From CAVXNP01 sp963763305 (GTDB lineage: Bacteria; Pseudomonadota; Gammaproteobacteria; Xanthomonadales; Rhodanobacteraceae), in NCBI GenBank assembly GCA_963763305.1, contig CAVXNP010000001.1, positions 1,426,001 through 1,490,000 of the forward strand: DNA of 64,000 bases, in the 5' to 3' direction. Both the position numbers and the translations under genes were made by a program. Each line of letters starts with the position of its first letter. Position 1 is the first letter of the stretch. The notes below the pieces were generated by a model, which was not told where the DNA came from, did no database searches, and was given only the letters and a program-made list of their open reading frames with translations. Of this stretch, positions 55,425 to 63,967 are shown in pieces.

Positions 55425-55748
55425 GTTCCATTCCCACGCGCAGGCTGCGCGCTTCCCCCTGTCGCGGATGGTAGCACCAGCTCCGGCCGAAAGCCGCAGC
55501 TTTACCGGTACAAGTGCCACCGGCGGAAACGATCTCGACCTGCGTTCCATGGACGGCCCGAAGGAACCGTTTCCTTTGGAATGAATCTGGGGTACACATA
55601 GCCGGCCGTGCGATGCGTCAGAGGGAAGCTTGCGCGGTCTATCCGGACGCAAACTTGCCAGTGACGGCCACGATGTCATGGACGTCCCTGCCTGTCCTGC
55701 GCCGACACCGGCCCATCGGGGCCACTGGTTATCAACTGGGGGACGTCC
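55425..55748. other. Divergent promoter region between sulfotransferase and tail-collar gene
   Basis: These 324 bases contain no credible gene and must hold the start signals of both the adhesin operon (minus) and the tail-collar gene (plus). A small palindrome AAGGAA-CCGT-TTCCTT lies at 55561-55576. I could not identify a convincing -35/-10 pair on either strand. Confidence 0.5.
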
Positions 55749-56318
55749 ATGGAAGTTTTCATCGGCACCATCATGCCGTTCGGTTTCAATTTCGCGCCGC
55801 GTGGCTGGGCTACCTGCGCCGGTCAGCTGCAGTCGATTTCGCAGAACAGCGCGTTGTTCTCGCTGCTGGGCACCACCTACGGCGGCGACGGCGTACAGAC
55901 GTTCGCCCTGCCGAACCTGCAGGGACGCATGCCGATGGGCATGGGCAACGGCCCCGGCCTGACCCCGCGACCGATCGGCGAGATGGCCGGCGCCGAGAGC
56001 GCCACCTTGCTGGCCACGAACATGCCGATGCACAACCACCCGGCCACCACCACGGTCAACGTCTCGGTGACCGGAACCGCCGCGGAGCCCGCGACTTCGC
56101 CGTCAGCGTCCCACAACACCCTGGGCGCGTCCGGCGGCGGCACGGGTTCGGCCAGCATCTGGTCGAACGCCAACAACGCGCCGGTCAACATGGGTGGCGT
56201 CAGTGGCTCGGTGGAGGTCGGTATGGCCGGCGGCAGCCAGCCGTTCGGCCTGATGAACCCGTTCCTGGCGCTGAACTTCTGCATTGCGCTGACCGGCATC
56301 TTCCCGTCGCGCAATTGA
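55749..56318 (+). CDS. Phage tail-collar domain protein (microcystin-dependent-protein type)
   Basis: A 189-residue protein of the MdpB/tail-collar family. The N-terminus EVFIGTIMPFGFNFAPRGWA, CAGQLQSISQNSALFSLLG and TFALPNLQGRMPMGMGNGPG form the collar domain. The middle is Ser/Thr/Gly-rich (VSVTGTAAEPATSPSASHNT), and the C-terminal MNPFLALNFCIALTGIFPSR is the conserved closing motif. No signal peptide is seen. No capsid, portal, integrase or lysis genes are around, so this is not a prophage remnant. It is divergent from the adhesin operon and followed by DUF6916. Function unknown; a surface fibre tip is possible. Confidence 0.85.
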   Translation: MEVFIGTIMPFGFNFAPRGWATCAGQLQSISQNSALFSLLGTTYGGDGVQTFALPNLQGRMPMGMGNGPGLTPRPIGEMAGAESATLLATNMPMHNHPATTTVNVSVTGTAAEPATSPSASHNTLGASGGGTGSASIWSNANNAPVNMGGVSGSVEVGMAGGSQPFGLMNPFLALNFCIALTGIFPSRN

Positions 56319-56367
56319 TCCATGTGCCGCGGCGGCGCATGCCGCCGCGGCACCCGATGGCCCTCAC

Positions 56368-56685
56368 ATGCTCGAACGCATCGAATCACGACATTTCCGC
56401 CTGATGGGCGACCAGCCGCAGCGGCTGACCCTGCCCGATGGCGGCCAGTTGACCGTTCGCCTGGACGACGTCAGCGAAGATCCGCGCGCATGCGTACCGG
56501 ATGCAGCGCCCCGGCGCATGCCGTTCGTGGTCACGCTCACCGCGCTGGAATCGACCGGTTTCGTCGATGGGCCGTGCACCCTGGACCTGCCCGAACTGGG
56601 GTCGGTATCGAACATCTGGGTCGGGCGCATGGCCTCGCTCGGTCGCGATCCGAACGGCGCCTACTTCCAGATCGTATTCAACTAG
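56368..56685 (+). CDS. DUF6916-like protein
   Basis: A 105-residue soluble protein starting MLERIESRHFRLMGDQPQ. It is beta-rich, with LPDGGQLTVRLDDVSEDPRA, RRMPFVVTLTALESTGFVDG, and a C-terminal NGAYFQIVFN. This layout matches small proteins of the DUF6916 type that accompany tail-collar genes. It lies 49 bases after the tail-collar stop on the same strand, so the two are likely cotranscribed. There is no signal peptide or membrane segment. No function is known; the family name is my best recollection and should be checked. Confidence 0.65.
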   Translation: MLERIESRHFRLMGDQPQRLTLPDGGQLTVRLDDVSEDPRACVPDAAPRRMPFVVTLTALESTGFVDGPCTLDLPELGSVSNIWVGRMASLGRDPNGAYFQIVFN

Positions 56686-56730
56686 CCAGACTTCGGCCTT
56701 GCGCGACCCGTGTCGCCGACGCTCCAGCGC

Positions 56731-57249
56731 TCAGGACACCAGCACGGTCGGCCGCGCGTCGGGGTACCACACCAGTTGCTCGCTCATCGGCTGGCTGCGC
56801 TCGACCACGAAGCCCAGTTCCAGGTAGAGCGAACGCGCGGCGGGGTTGTTGCGCCAGACCGTGACCGCCAGCGGCGCGCGGGCTCGCGAGGCGGCCTGCT
56901 GCAGACCCTGCAGCAGCAGGCGCCCGTAACCCTTGCCGCGCACCACCGGCACCAGCGCCAGGTACACCAGTCGCACCTCGTTGGGACCGAAGTCGACCAC
57001 GACGCCGCCGATCGGCTGGCCCGCGTGCTCCGCCACGAAGTGCATCGCATTGGGGAAGTGGGCCGCGGTCCCGGCCTGCAGCACTTCGTATTGCTGCGCC
57101 ACCACCGCGTCGATCTGTTCGGTCGTCCCTTGCAGCAGCTGCAGGTCCGGCCGGGTTGAACGGTGCAGCAGCTCGAGGAACGGCGCATCGCTGGCGGTCG
57201 CCGGCCGCAGCCCCAACGGGGATCCGGACACGTCCTTGTTCTCGATCAT
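56731..57249 (-). CDS. GNAT family N-acetyltransferase
   Basis: A 172-residue Gcn5-related acetyltransferase. It shows LGLRPATASDAPFLELLHR at the N-terminus, RLVYLALVPVVRGKGYGRLL carrying the acetyl-CoA pyrophosphate loop RGKGYG, and VTVWRNNPAARSLYLELGFV in the C-terminal part. GNAT enzymes acetylate amines on proteins or small molecules; the substrate is unknown. It converges on the DUF6916 gene with 45 bases between. GNAT genes near tail-collar genes recur in proteobacteria, as far as I recall, so a shared function is possible but not shown here. Confidence 0.88.
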   Translation of the reverse strand: MIENKDVSGSPLGLRPATASDAPFLELLHRSTRPDLQLLQGTTEQIDAVVAQQYEVLQAGTAAHFPNAMHFVAEHAGQPIGGVVVDFGPNEVRLVYLALVPVVRGKGYGRLLLQGLQQAASRARAPLAVTVWRNNPAARSLYLELGFVVERSQPMSEQLVWYPDARPTVLVS

Positions 57250-57320
57250 GCTCGCCCCCGGGCCGCAAAATAACGTGATCGTGCCACAGCCGAGGGTCGG
57301 CGGTCACCGGCAGCGCGGCC

Positions 57321-57875
57321 TCATTCGGCCCGGTGCCGGAAGCAGCCGACCAGGTGGTCGTCCACCATCCCGGTGGCCTGCATGAAGGCATAGCAGATGG
57401 TGCTTCCCACGAAGCGGAAACCGCGCTTCTTCATCGCCTTGCTCATCCGGTCGGAGACCGCACTGGTGGCGGGCACCTGGCTGCCGGTCTGCCATCGATT
57501 GCGGACCGTGCGGCCGTCGACGAAGTCCCACAGGTAGGCATCCAGGCTGCCGAATTCGGCGATCACCTGCAGCGCGGCGCGCGCATTGTCGCGAGTCGAG
57601 AACACCTTCAGGCGGTTGCGGATGATGCCCGGGTCACGCAGCAGCTCTTCCAGTTCGGGGTCCGCCATGGCTGCCACGGAGGCGATCTCGAAACCATGGA
57701 ACACCTCGCGATAGCGCGGCCGCTTCAGCAGCACCGTGCGCCAGGACAAGCCGGCCTGGGCTCCCTCCAGGGTGAGGAACTCGAACAGCGCACGATCGTC
57801 ATGCAGCGGCACGCCCCACTCGGTGTCATGGTAAGCGCACAGGGCCTCGTCGGTAGCCCAGGGGCAACGTTCCAT
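57321..57875 (-). CDS. tag: DNA-3-methyladenine glycosylase I
   Basis: Tag excises 3-methyladenine from alkylated DNA in base excision repair. The 184-residue product starts MERCPWATDEALCAYHDTEW at ATG 57875; the frame runs 13 codons further upstream without need. The zinc ligands are Cys4, His17 and the C-terminal His and Cys of MVDDHLVGCFRH. FEFLTLEGAQAGLSWRTVL and GIIRNRLKVFSTRDNA are also characteristic. It is divergent from the EamA transporter gene. Length and motifs are normal. Confidence 0.93.
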   Translation of the reverse strand: MERCPWATDEALCAYHDTEWGVPLHDDRALFEFLTLEGAQAGLSWRTVLLKRPRYREVFHGFEIASVAAMADPELEELLRDPGIIRNRLKVFSTRDNARAALQVIAEFGSLDAYLWDFVDGRTVRNRWQTGSQVPATSAVSDRMSKAMKKRGFRFVGSTICYAFMQATGMVDDHLVGCFRHRAE

Positions 57876-57965
57876 GGCATCGGCTCGAAGTGGCGGGCGA
57901 ACAATGTAACGCATGACGCCGACCCCACTCGCGCCTAAACTGCCCCGTTCACCGACGGTCCGGCC

Positions 57966-58883
57966 ATGGCATCCTCATCCCCCCATCGCGGCGCGATTGC
58001 CGCCCTGCTCGGCACCATCGCCATCTGGGCCTACAGCTGGGTGGTGATGAAACAGGCGCTGGCCTATGCCGGGCCGTTCGACTTCGCTGCGTTGCGCTAC
58101 CTGCTCGGTGCCGCGGTGCTGTTCGCCACGATGCTCATCATGCGGCAGTCGCTGCGGCCACCACCGCTGCTGCCGGTAATACTCATCGGCCTGTGCCAGA
58201 CCGCCGCCTTCCAGGGCCTGGAGCAATGGGCGCTGGTCGGCGGCGGCGCCGGCCGGGTTGCCCTGCTGGCGTACACCATGCCGTTCTGGGCGGTGCTGCT
58301 GGCCTGGCCGATGCTGGCCGAGCGCCCGCAGCCTCGGCACTGGCTGGGACTGGCGCTGGCGGCGGCCGGGCTCGTCTGCATCCTGGAACCCTGGCACGGC
58401 CTGGGTAGTCCGGCCAGCACGGCGCTGGCGCTGGCCGGTGGGGCGGCGTGGGCCGCCGGCACGGTGCTCAGCAAGCGCCTGTTCCGGCAACACGGCGCTG
58501 TGTCACCGCTGCAATTGACCGCATGGCAGATGCTGGTCGGTGCGATTGTGCTGGGCCTGGTCGCGCTGGCCGTGCCGCAACCGCCGATCACCTGGAACGC
58601 CGCCTTCGTCGGTGCGCTGGCCTACAGCGCGGTATTCGCCTCGAGCATCGCGTGGGGCCTGTGGCTGTTCGTGCTGCGCCGCCTGTCCACGCCGGTGGCA
58701 AGCCTGTCCAGCCTGGGCGTGCCGGTGGTCAGCGTGCTGCTGGCCTGGGCGATCCTGCATGAGCGGCCTTCGCCGATGGAGGGCATCGGCATCGCCCTGG
58801 TGCTGCTCGGGTTGGCGGCGGTTAGTGGGGTGTTGCGTTTGCCTCGTGGGGCCAAACGCGCGGCGCGTGGTAGCCGCGAGTAA
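57966..58883 (+). CDS. EamA/DMT-family transporter
   Basis: A 305-residue inner-membrane drug/metabolite transporter with ten predicted helices in two EamA repeats. The first starts at ALLGTIAIWAYSWVVMKQAL and the second at ALALAGGAAWAAGTVLSKRLF. LRYLLGAAVLFATMLIMRQS and SLSSLGVPVVSVLLAWAILH are typical repeat segments. Substrate unknown; relatives export amino acids or metabolites. The C-terminal basic tail KRAARGSRE ends at TAA 58881-58883. Divergent from tag. Confidence 0.88.
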   Translation: MASSSPHRGAIAALLGTIAIWAYSWVVMKQALAYAGPFDFAALRYLLGAAVLFATMLIMRQSLRPPPLLPVILIGLCQTAAFQGLEQWALVGGGAGRVALLAYTMPFWAVLLAWPMLAERPQPRHWLGLALAAAGLVCILEPWHGLGSPASTALALAGGAAWAAGTVLSKRLFRQHGAVSPLQLTAWQMLVGAIVLGLVALAVPQPPITWNAAFVGALAYSAVFASSIAWGLWLFVLRRLSTPVASLSSLGVPVVSVLLAWAILHERPSPMEGIGIALVLLGLAAVSGVLRLPRGAKRAARGSRE

Positions 58884-59465
58884 CGCTGGCGTATGGCTCG
58901 TTCCGGGACCGCTTTGCGTTCGCAGAGATCAGAGCAGGGCTTTCTCCCTCCTGCGGAGGGCGAGTCACTTTCTCTTGCGTGGCCAAGAGAAAGTAACCAC
59001 TGCGCCGCAGGAGCGGCGCGAACGGCGAAGCCGGCCCGACGGGCGAAGGGCAGGATGCCCGGAGTAAAGAGAAGGCCACCCCGTTTGGCGCTTGCCGGGC
59101 TGGTAGCCCGGCAAGTCCGTGAGTCGAGGCCGGGCTTTTCGACGGGACTTCGGCAACTGCTCCTGCGTTGCTCTACCTCGGACATCCATGTCCTCGTCTG
59201 TCCCGGCGAAAAGGAACGGGCGTCCATGCCCGTCCGCTGCGGGCCTGTCGACCTCGCCTCACCGCCGCGCAGGGGCCTGCCCCGGGAAAAGCTCGCGGGC
59301 ATTCTGCCCGCATCGCTGCCGCCCGACGGCGGCAAGGCGGGCCCTCGCGCTTGTGGGCGCCTCGCCTAACACGGAGATGTAGGCACAGCCTCAATGGGGT
59401 GGCGCGCCGTCGCAGTTGGGTGGCATCGTGGTCAGGAAGGAGCTCAGCCCATGTAGCGGCTTGGC
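58884..59465. other. Intergenic repeat region without genes
   Basis: This stretch of 582 bases between convergent genes holds no convincing coding region; the open frames there give arginine-rich low-complexity products. It contains the long hairpin listed separately and several GC-rich imperfect repeats such as GCTGGTAGCCCGGC. It looks like a dispersed intergenic element and may act as a transcription barrier between the EamA and MFS-acyltransferase genes. Confidence 0.6.
58967..58994. repeat. Hairpin ACTTTCTCTTG/CAAGAGAAAGT
   Basis: Eleven-base perfect arms (58967-58977 and 58984-58994) flank a six-base loop, extending to fourteen bases with one mismatch (GTCAC/GTAAC). Similar ACTTTCTCTTG hairpins are common as dispersed intergenic repeats in xanthomonads, as far as I recall. 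Confidence 0.7.
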
Positions 59466-61340
59466 TCAAGCCATTTCGCCACGCAACGCACGCACGCGCG
59501 CTTCCAGCGCATCCATGCGCACCGCCTGCGCCGGCACCGGCGCATCCACCACCAGCTCCACCCGGGCGCGGAAGCGGCGCGGCAGGCGCGAGCGGCCCAT
59601 GCGGCTGTCGTGGCGGCTCCACACGCTACCCCACAGCCCGCGCAGCGCCATCGGCACCACCGGCACCGGCCGTCGCTCCAGGATGCGCAGCAGGCCGGGC
59701 CGGAACGGCGCGACGTCGCCATCCAGGGTCAACCCGCCCTCGGGGAAGATGCAGACCAGCTCACCGGCGGCCAGTGCCTCGTCAATGGCGTCATAGGCGG
59801 CCTGCAGCACCGCCGGGTCTTCCTTCTGCCCGGCGATCGGAATGGCCTTGGCGGTGCGGAAGACAAACCGCAGCAGCGGAATGTTGAAGATCCTGTAGTA
59901 CATGACGAAGCGCACCGGCCGGCGCGTGTTCGCCATCAGCAGCAGCGGATCCATGAAGCTGACGTGGTTGCACACCAGCACCGCCGGCCCGTCCTCGGGC
60001 ACCTGGGCGGCGCCCTGCACGCGCACCCGGTACAGCGTGTTCACCAGCACCCAGGTGATGAAGCGCATCAGGAATTCGGGCACCAGGGTAAAGATGTAGC
60101 TGGCCACCAGCACGTTGAGCAGGGCGGCGGCCAGGAAGATCTGCGGCGCGTCGAACCCCAACGCCCCCAGGCCCAGCCCGAAGCCGGCCGCCAGCACGAT
60201 CAGCAGCGCGTTGACGATGTTGTTGCCGGCGATCACCCGCGACAGCACTGCGCGCGGCGTGCGCGCCTGCACGAAGGCGAACAGCGGCACCACGTACAGG
60301 CCCGCGAACACGCCGACCAGGGTCAGGTCCATGACCACCCGCCAGCTGCCGGCCGCCTGCAGGAAGCCACGCCAGTCCAGGTCGCGCACCGGCGCCACGC
60401 CGTGCCGCGCCAGATACAGGTCCACCCCGAACACGGTCAGCCCGAACGCGCCCAGCGGGACCAGGCCGATCTCCACGCGCCGCCCCGACAGCCGCTCGCA
60501 CAGCAGCGCACCGACGCCGGTGCCGATCGAAAAGAGCGTCAGCACCAGGGTGTTGACCGAGCCATCGCCGCCGAGTGCTTCACGGGTGTAGTTGGGCAGC
60601 TGGGCGATCAGCACCGTGCCGAAGAACCAGAACCAGGAGATGCCCAGCACCGCGTTGAACACCGCCCGGTCGCGTCGGGTGATGCCCAGCACCTTGGCCG
60701 TCTCGCTGAACGGGTTCCAGTTGAACTTCAGCTCCGGCGCGGTCGGCGGCGCCAACGGGATACGCCGACTGGCCAGGTAACCGGCCACCGCCACGGCCAG
60801 GGTGGCGGCCGAGGCAGCCCACGGACCGATGCCTGCCATCAGCATCAGCGAGTTGCCGGCGATCATGCCCACCAGCATCGCCAGCTGGGTGCCCATCTCG
60901 ACCAGGCCGTTGCCACCGACCAGCTCGTCGGGCCGCAGCGCCTGCGGCAGGATCGAGTACTTGATCGGCCCGAACACGGTCGAGTGCACGCCCATCAGGA
61001 ACAGCACCAGCAGCAACAGGCCGGTGTGGTGGGTGTGGAAGCCCACCGCGGCCAGCGCCATGGCGGCGATCTCGAACAGCTTCACCGCGCGAATGATGCG
61101 GGTCTTCTCGAACTTCTCGGCGATCTGCCCGGCGCTGGCCGAAAACAGGAAGAACGGCAGGATGAACAGCGCCGGCGCCAGGTTGGTATAGAGCGACACG
61201 GCATGGTCGTCCAGCCCCATCTGGAAGGCCACCAGCATCACCAGCGCGTTGCGGAAGGCGTTGTCGTTGAACGCGCCCAGCGCCTGGGTCCAGAAGAACG
61301 GCGCGAAGCGGCGCCGGCCCAGAAGTGCAAACTGGCTCAC
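59466..61340 (-). CDS. MFS transporter fused to 1-acyl-glycerol-3-phosphate acyltransferase
   Basis: A 624-residue fusion. Residues 1-420 form a 12-helix MFS domain (FFWTQALGAFNDNAFRNAL, GVHSTVFGPIKYSILPQAL) like the lysophospholipid flippase LplT. Residues about 430-624 are a PlsC-type acyltransferase with the HX4D motif NHVSFMD and FPEGGLTLDGD. Together they suggest uptake or flipping of a lysolipid at the inner membrane and re-acylation inside, as LplT-Aas does in E. coli. The Aas AMP-ligase third domain is absent, so acyl-ACP must come from elsewhere. The start is GTG 61340 (VSQFALLGRRR). It is next to an ABC exporter operon on the same strand. Confidence 0.87.
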   Translation of the reverse strand: MSQFALLGRRRFAPFFWTQALGAFNDNAFRNALVMLVAFQMGLDDHAVSLYTNLAPALFILPFFLFSASAGQIAEKFEKTRIIRAVKLFEIAAMALAAVGFHTHHTGLLLLVLFLMGVHSTVFGPIKYSILPQALRPDELVGGNGLVEMGTQLAMLVGMIAGNSLMLMAGIGPWAASAATLAVAVAGYLASRRIPLAPPTAPELKFNWNPFSETAKVLGITRRDRAVFNAVLGISWFWFFGTVLIAQLPNYTREALGGDGSVNTLVLTLFSIGTGVGALLCERLSGRRVEIGLVPLGAFGLTVFGVDLYLARHGVAPVRDLDWRGFLQAAGSWRVVMDLTLVGVFAGLYVVPLFAFVQARTPRAVLSRVIAGNNIVNALLIVLAAGFGLGLGALGFDAPQIFLAAALLNVLVASYIFTLVPEFLMRFITWVLVNTLYRVRVQGAAQVPEDGPAVLVCNHVSFMDPLLLMANTRRPVRFVMYYRIFNIPLLRFVFRTAKAIPIAGQKEDPAVLQAAYDAIDEALAAGELVCIFPEGGLTLDGDVAPFRPGLLRILERRPVPVVPMALRGLWGSVWSRHDSRMGRSRLPRRFRARVELVVDAPVPAQAVRMDALEARVRALRGEMA

Positions 61341-61407
61341 CCGGCGGCGCTCCGATGGCGTGGACGAAACCGACCGACGGCCGCCCGCATGCGCGCGGCG
61401 GCCACGC

Positions 61408-62724
61408 TCAGGCCCGGATCCAGCGCCACAGCTCGCCCCACGACGGCTTCTTGCCGTACATCAGGATGCCGGTGCGGTAGATCCGCGCCGCCAGCCAGAC
61501 GCAGGCCAGCAAGGCAATCACCATCAACCCCAGTGACAGCAACAATTGCAACGGCGCGACCGAGGTCAGCGACCAGCGCACCGGCATGGTGAATGGCGCG
61601 AAGAACGGAATGTACGACATCGTCGCGCCAAGCTCGCCGGTCGGGTTCTTGATCAGGCTGAACACCGAGAAGAAGCCGACCATGATGAACAGCGTGACGA
61701 ACACCGCGTACTGCTGGGTCTCCTGGATGGTGTTGCACATCGCGCCAATCGCCGCGTACAGCGCCCCGTACAGCAGGAAACCCAGCGCGAAATACAGCAG
61801 GAACACCACCAGCAGCGCCGGCTCCATGGTGGGGATCGGGAAGCTGGCCAACGCCGCGCCGCTCATCCCGAACAGGCTGGCCAGGTGCGCGCGCTGGCTG
61901 CTCACCAGGAACACCGAGCCACCCCAGATCGCCATCTGCAGCAGGCCGGCCAGACCCACGCCCAGTACCTTGCCCAGCAGCATCTCGAACGGCGTCAGCG
62001 ACGAGGTGAGCACCTCCATGATGCGCGAGGTCTTTTCCTCGATCACCGAGGTCATGGTCTGCTGGCCGTAGATCAGGATCGAGATGTACAGGATGAAGCC
62101 CATGAAATAGGCGATCATGAACGAGTCTTCGCCACTCTGGCCGGTGAGCTTGCCGTCCGACACCTTGATCGTGCGCATATCGGCCGGGGCCATCGCTTGC
62201 CGCACCAGCGCCGGGTCCACGCCCGACTTGCCCAGCCGCACGCCGGCCAGCGCGCTGGAGACGCTGCGCTGCAGCGCGGACATCGATCCCATCGAGCCGA
62301 CGTTGCTGCCGTAATAGGCCGCCGTGCCATCGGCCAGAGTCGCATCGGTGAGCACCAGTACGCCGTCCCAACCCTCGGCCTGGCCCTTCCTGGAGAAACC
62401 GGTCTTGCCGACCAGCGTGTCACGCACCGTGGGCATCGTGTTGCCCGGGGCGGGAAACACCTGCACGCGATAGCGGGGTGGCGCGTTCGGGCCATCGCCC
62501 AGCTTCTGCTGTTCCAGCGCCTGGCTGACGGCCTGCCCCAGGCCCAGCGACGAGCCGTCGACGATGGCCACGCGGCTGGTTTCGTCGCCACCGCTCATCA
62601 TCAAGCCGGGCAGCACCACCATCAGCACCAGGAACACCGGCAACAACACGGTGGAGATCACGAACGCGCGGGTACGCACGCGCTCCACGAACTCGCGGCG
62701 AACCACCGCCAGGGTCTTCTTCAT
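61408..62724 (-). CDS. ABC-2 transporter permease (NatB-like)
   Basis: A 438-residue inner-membrane permease. The N-terminal helix (VISTVLLPVFLVLMVVLPGL) is followed by a large extracytoplasmic loop of about 160 residues. The membrane part has IAYFMGFILYISILIYGQQT, the E-x-x-x-x-x-x-x-x-L element VIEEKTSRIMEVLTSSLTPF, and several helices to VIALLACVWLAARIY. This is the NatB/YhaP layout, typical for efflux of sodium or small peptides. Its ATG overlaps the natA-like stop (ATGA), so the two form an operon. Cargo is not established. Confidence 0.88.
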   Translation of the reverse strand: MKKTLAVVRREFVERVRTRAFVISTVLLPVFLVLMVVLPGLMMSGGDETSRVAIVDGSSLGLGQAVSQALEQQKLGDGPNAPPRYRVQVFPAPGNTMPTVRDTLVGKTGFSRKGQAEGWDGVLVLTDATLADGTAAYYGSNVGSMGSMSALQRSVSSALAGVRLGKSGVDPALVRQAMAPADMRTIKVSDGKLTGQSGEDSFMIAYFMGFILYISILIYGQQTMTSVIEEKTSRIMEVLTSSLTPFEMLLGKVLGVGLAGLLQMAIWGGSVFLVSSQRAHLASLFGMSGAALASFPIPTMEPALLVVFLLYFALGFLLYGALYAAIGAMCNTIQETQQYAVFVTLFIMVGFFSVFSLIKNPTGELGATMSYIPFFAPFTMPVRWSLTSVAPLQLLLSLGLMVIALLACVWLAARIYRTGILMYGKKPSWGELWRWIRA

Positions 62725-63671
62725 GCGGCTTCTCCGGCAGGCGCGGTGGCGGCAGTGGCGCCGACCTTGGCAATGAAAATGGCATGCAGCGAAGGCTCCA
62801 CCACCTCGAACCGGCGCAGCCCCACACCCTGGCGCACCAGTGCGGCCAGCAACTGCTCCGGATCGGCGCCTTCGGCCATCTGCACCTCGGCCGAGGCGCC
62901 GTAGTCGTCGACCTTGGCGATCAGCGCGCGGTCGGCCAGGACCGGCTCGGCCAGCGCCTTGTCATGAGTGAAGCCCAGGGCCACGTGGCGACCGCCGAAA
63001 TCCGCCTTGACCTGCGCCACGCTGCCGCTGACCACCGCCTCGCCGCGCGCGATGATGGCGATGCGGTCGCACATCCGCTCGGCCTGCTCCATCACGTGGG
63101 TGGAGAACAGCACCGTGCGGCCGCTGGCGGCCAGCTCCACCACGATGTCCTTCATCACCTGCGCGTTGACCGGGTCCAGCCCGGAGAACGGCTCGTCCAG
63201 GATCACCAGTTCCGGCTCATGCAGCAGCGCGCCGGCGAACTGCACCTTCTGCTGCATGCCCTTGGACAGGTCCTCGACCTTCTTCTGCGCCCAGTCGCTG
63301 ATGCCCAGGCGCTCCAGCCAGGTACCGGAACGCCGGCGCGACTCGGCCCGCGAGATGCCCTTGGTCTCGCCCAGGAAGATCAGGTGGTCGAGCACCTTCA
63401 TCTTCTTGTACAGGCCGCGTTCCTCGGGCAGGTAACCAATGCGCTGCGACAGCGCGCGGCTGCCATGCGGCGAGCCAAACAGCACCACCTTGCCCGCATC
63501 CGGCTGCAGGATCCCCATGATCAGCCGGATCGTGGTCGACTTGCCGGCGCCGTTCGGCCCCAGCAGCCCGAAGATACCCCCGGGAGCCACCTCCAGCGAC
63601 AGCCGGTTGACCGCGGTATGACCGGAAAAACGCTTGACCACCGACTCGACGCGAACGCTCGCCATCGACAT
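62721..63671 (-). CDS. ABC transporter ATP-binding protein (NatA-like)
   Basis: A 316-residue ATPase with Walker A GLLGPNGAGKSTTIRLIMG, ABC signature LSKGMQQKVQFAGALL, Walker B LVILDEPFSGLDPVNAQVM and switch histidine in LFSTHVMEQ. After the ATPase core, 90 residues form a C-terminal domain (ADFGGRHVALGFTHDKAL) ending in a Pro/Ala-rich tail. It powers the NatB-like permease encoded next. ATG 63671 gives MSMASVRVESVVKRF; a second ATG two codons later is possible. First gene of the pair. Confidence 0.9.
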   Translation of the reverse strand: MSMASVRVESVVKRFSGHTAVNRLSLEVAPGGIFGLLGPNGAGKSTTIRLIMGILQPDAGKVVLFGSPHGSRALSQRIGYLPEERGLYKKMKVLDHLIFLGETKGISRAESRRRSGTWLERLGISDWAQKKVEDLSKGMQQKVQFAGALLHEPELVILDEPFSGLDPVNAQVMKDIVVELAASGRTVLFSTHVMEQAERMCDRIAIIARGEAVVSGSVAQVKADFGGRHVALGFTHDKALAEPVLADRALIAKVDDYGASAEVQMAEGADPEQLLAALVRQGVGLRRFEVVEPSLHAIFIAKVGATAATAPAGEAA

Positions 63672-63967
63672 GCAACCCCCTTGAGTCCTTCAAGACCTGT
63701 CCCACCCCGCCGGGAAAATAGCACGAGCCTCGGGTCGGCCATATGGCGCCAGCGCCTGGCTGCCGAAGCGCCACCGAGCCAGTGCCGCCAGGCAGGCACG
63801 GCTGCGTCATGCGCTGGAGCCCCTTGCCGCTTGGCGGTGCCAGGCGCGCAGGGATCGCCAGCGCTGGCGCCTGCGGGCCGATCCGGGTAAAACGGCCACT
63901 CGCCTGCTTCTTCGCGGTAGTGGGGTGCGATGCGCAGGCCTCCTGTCCACAGGTTGGGGGAAACCGC

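Noticed and set aside
55749..56318. Prophage remnant
   Set aside because: Only one tail-collar gene is present, without capsid, portal, lysis or integrase genes or attachment repeats; it fits the domesticated MdpB-like group.
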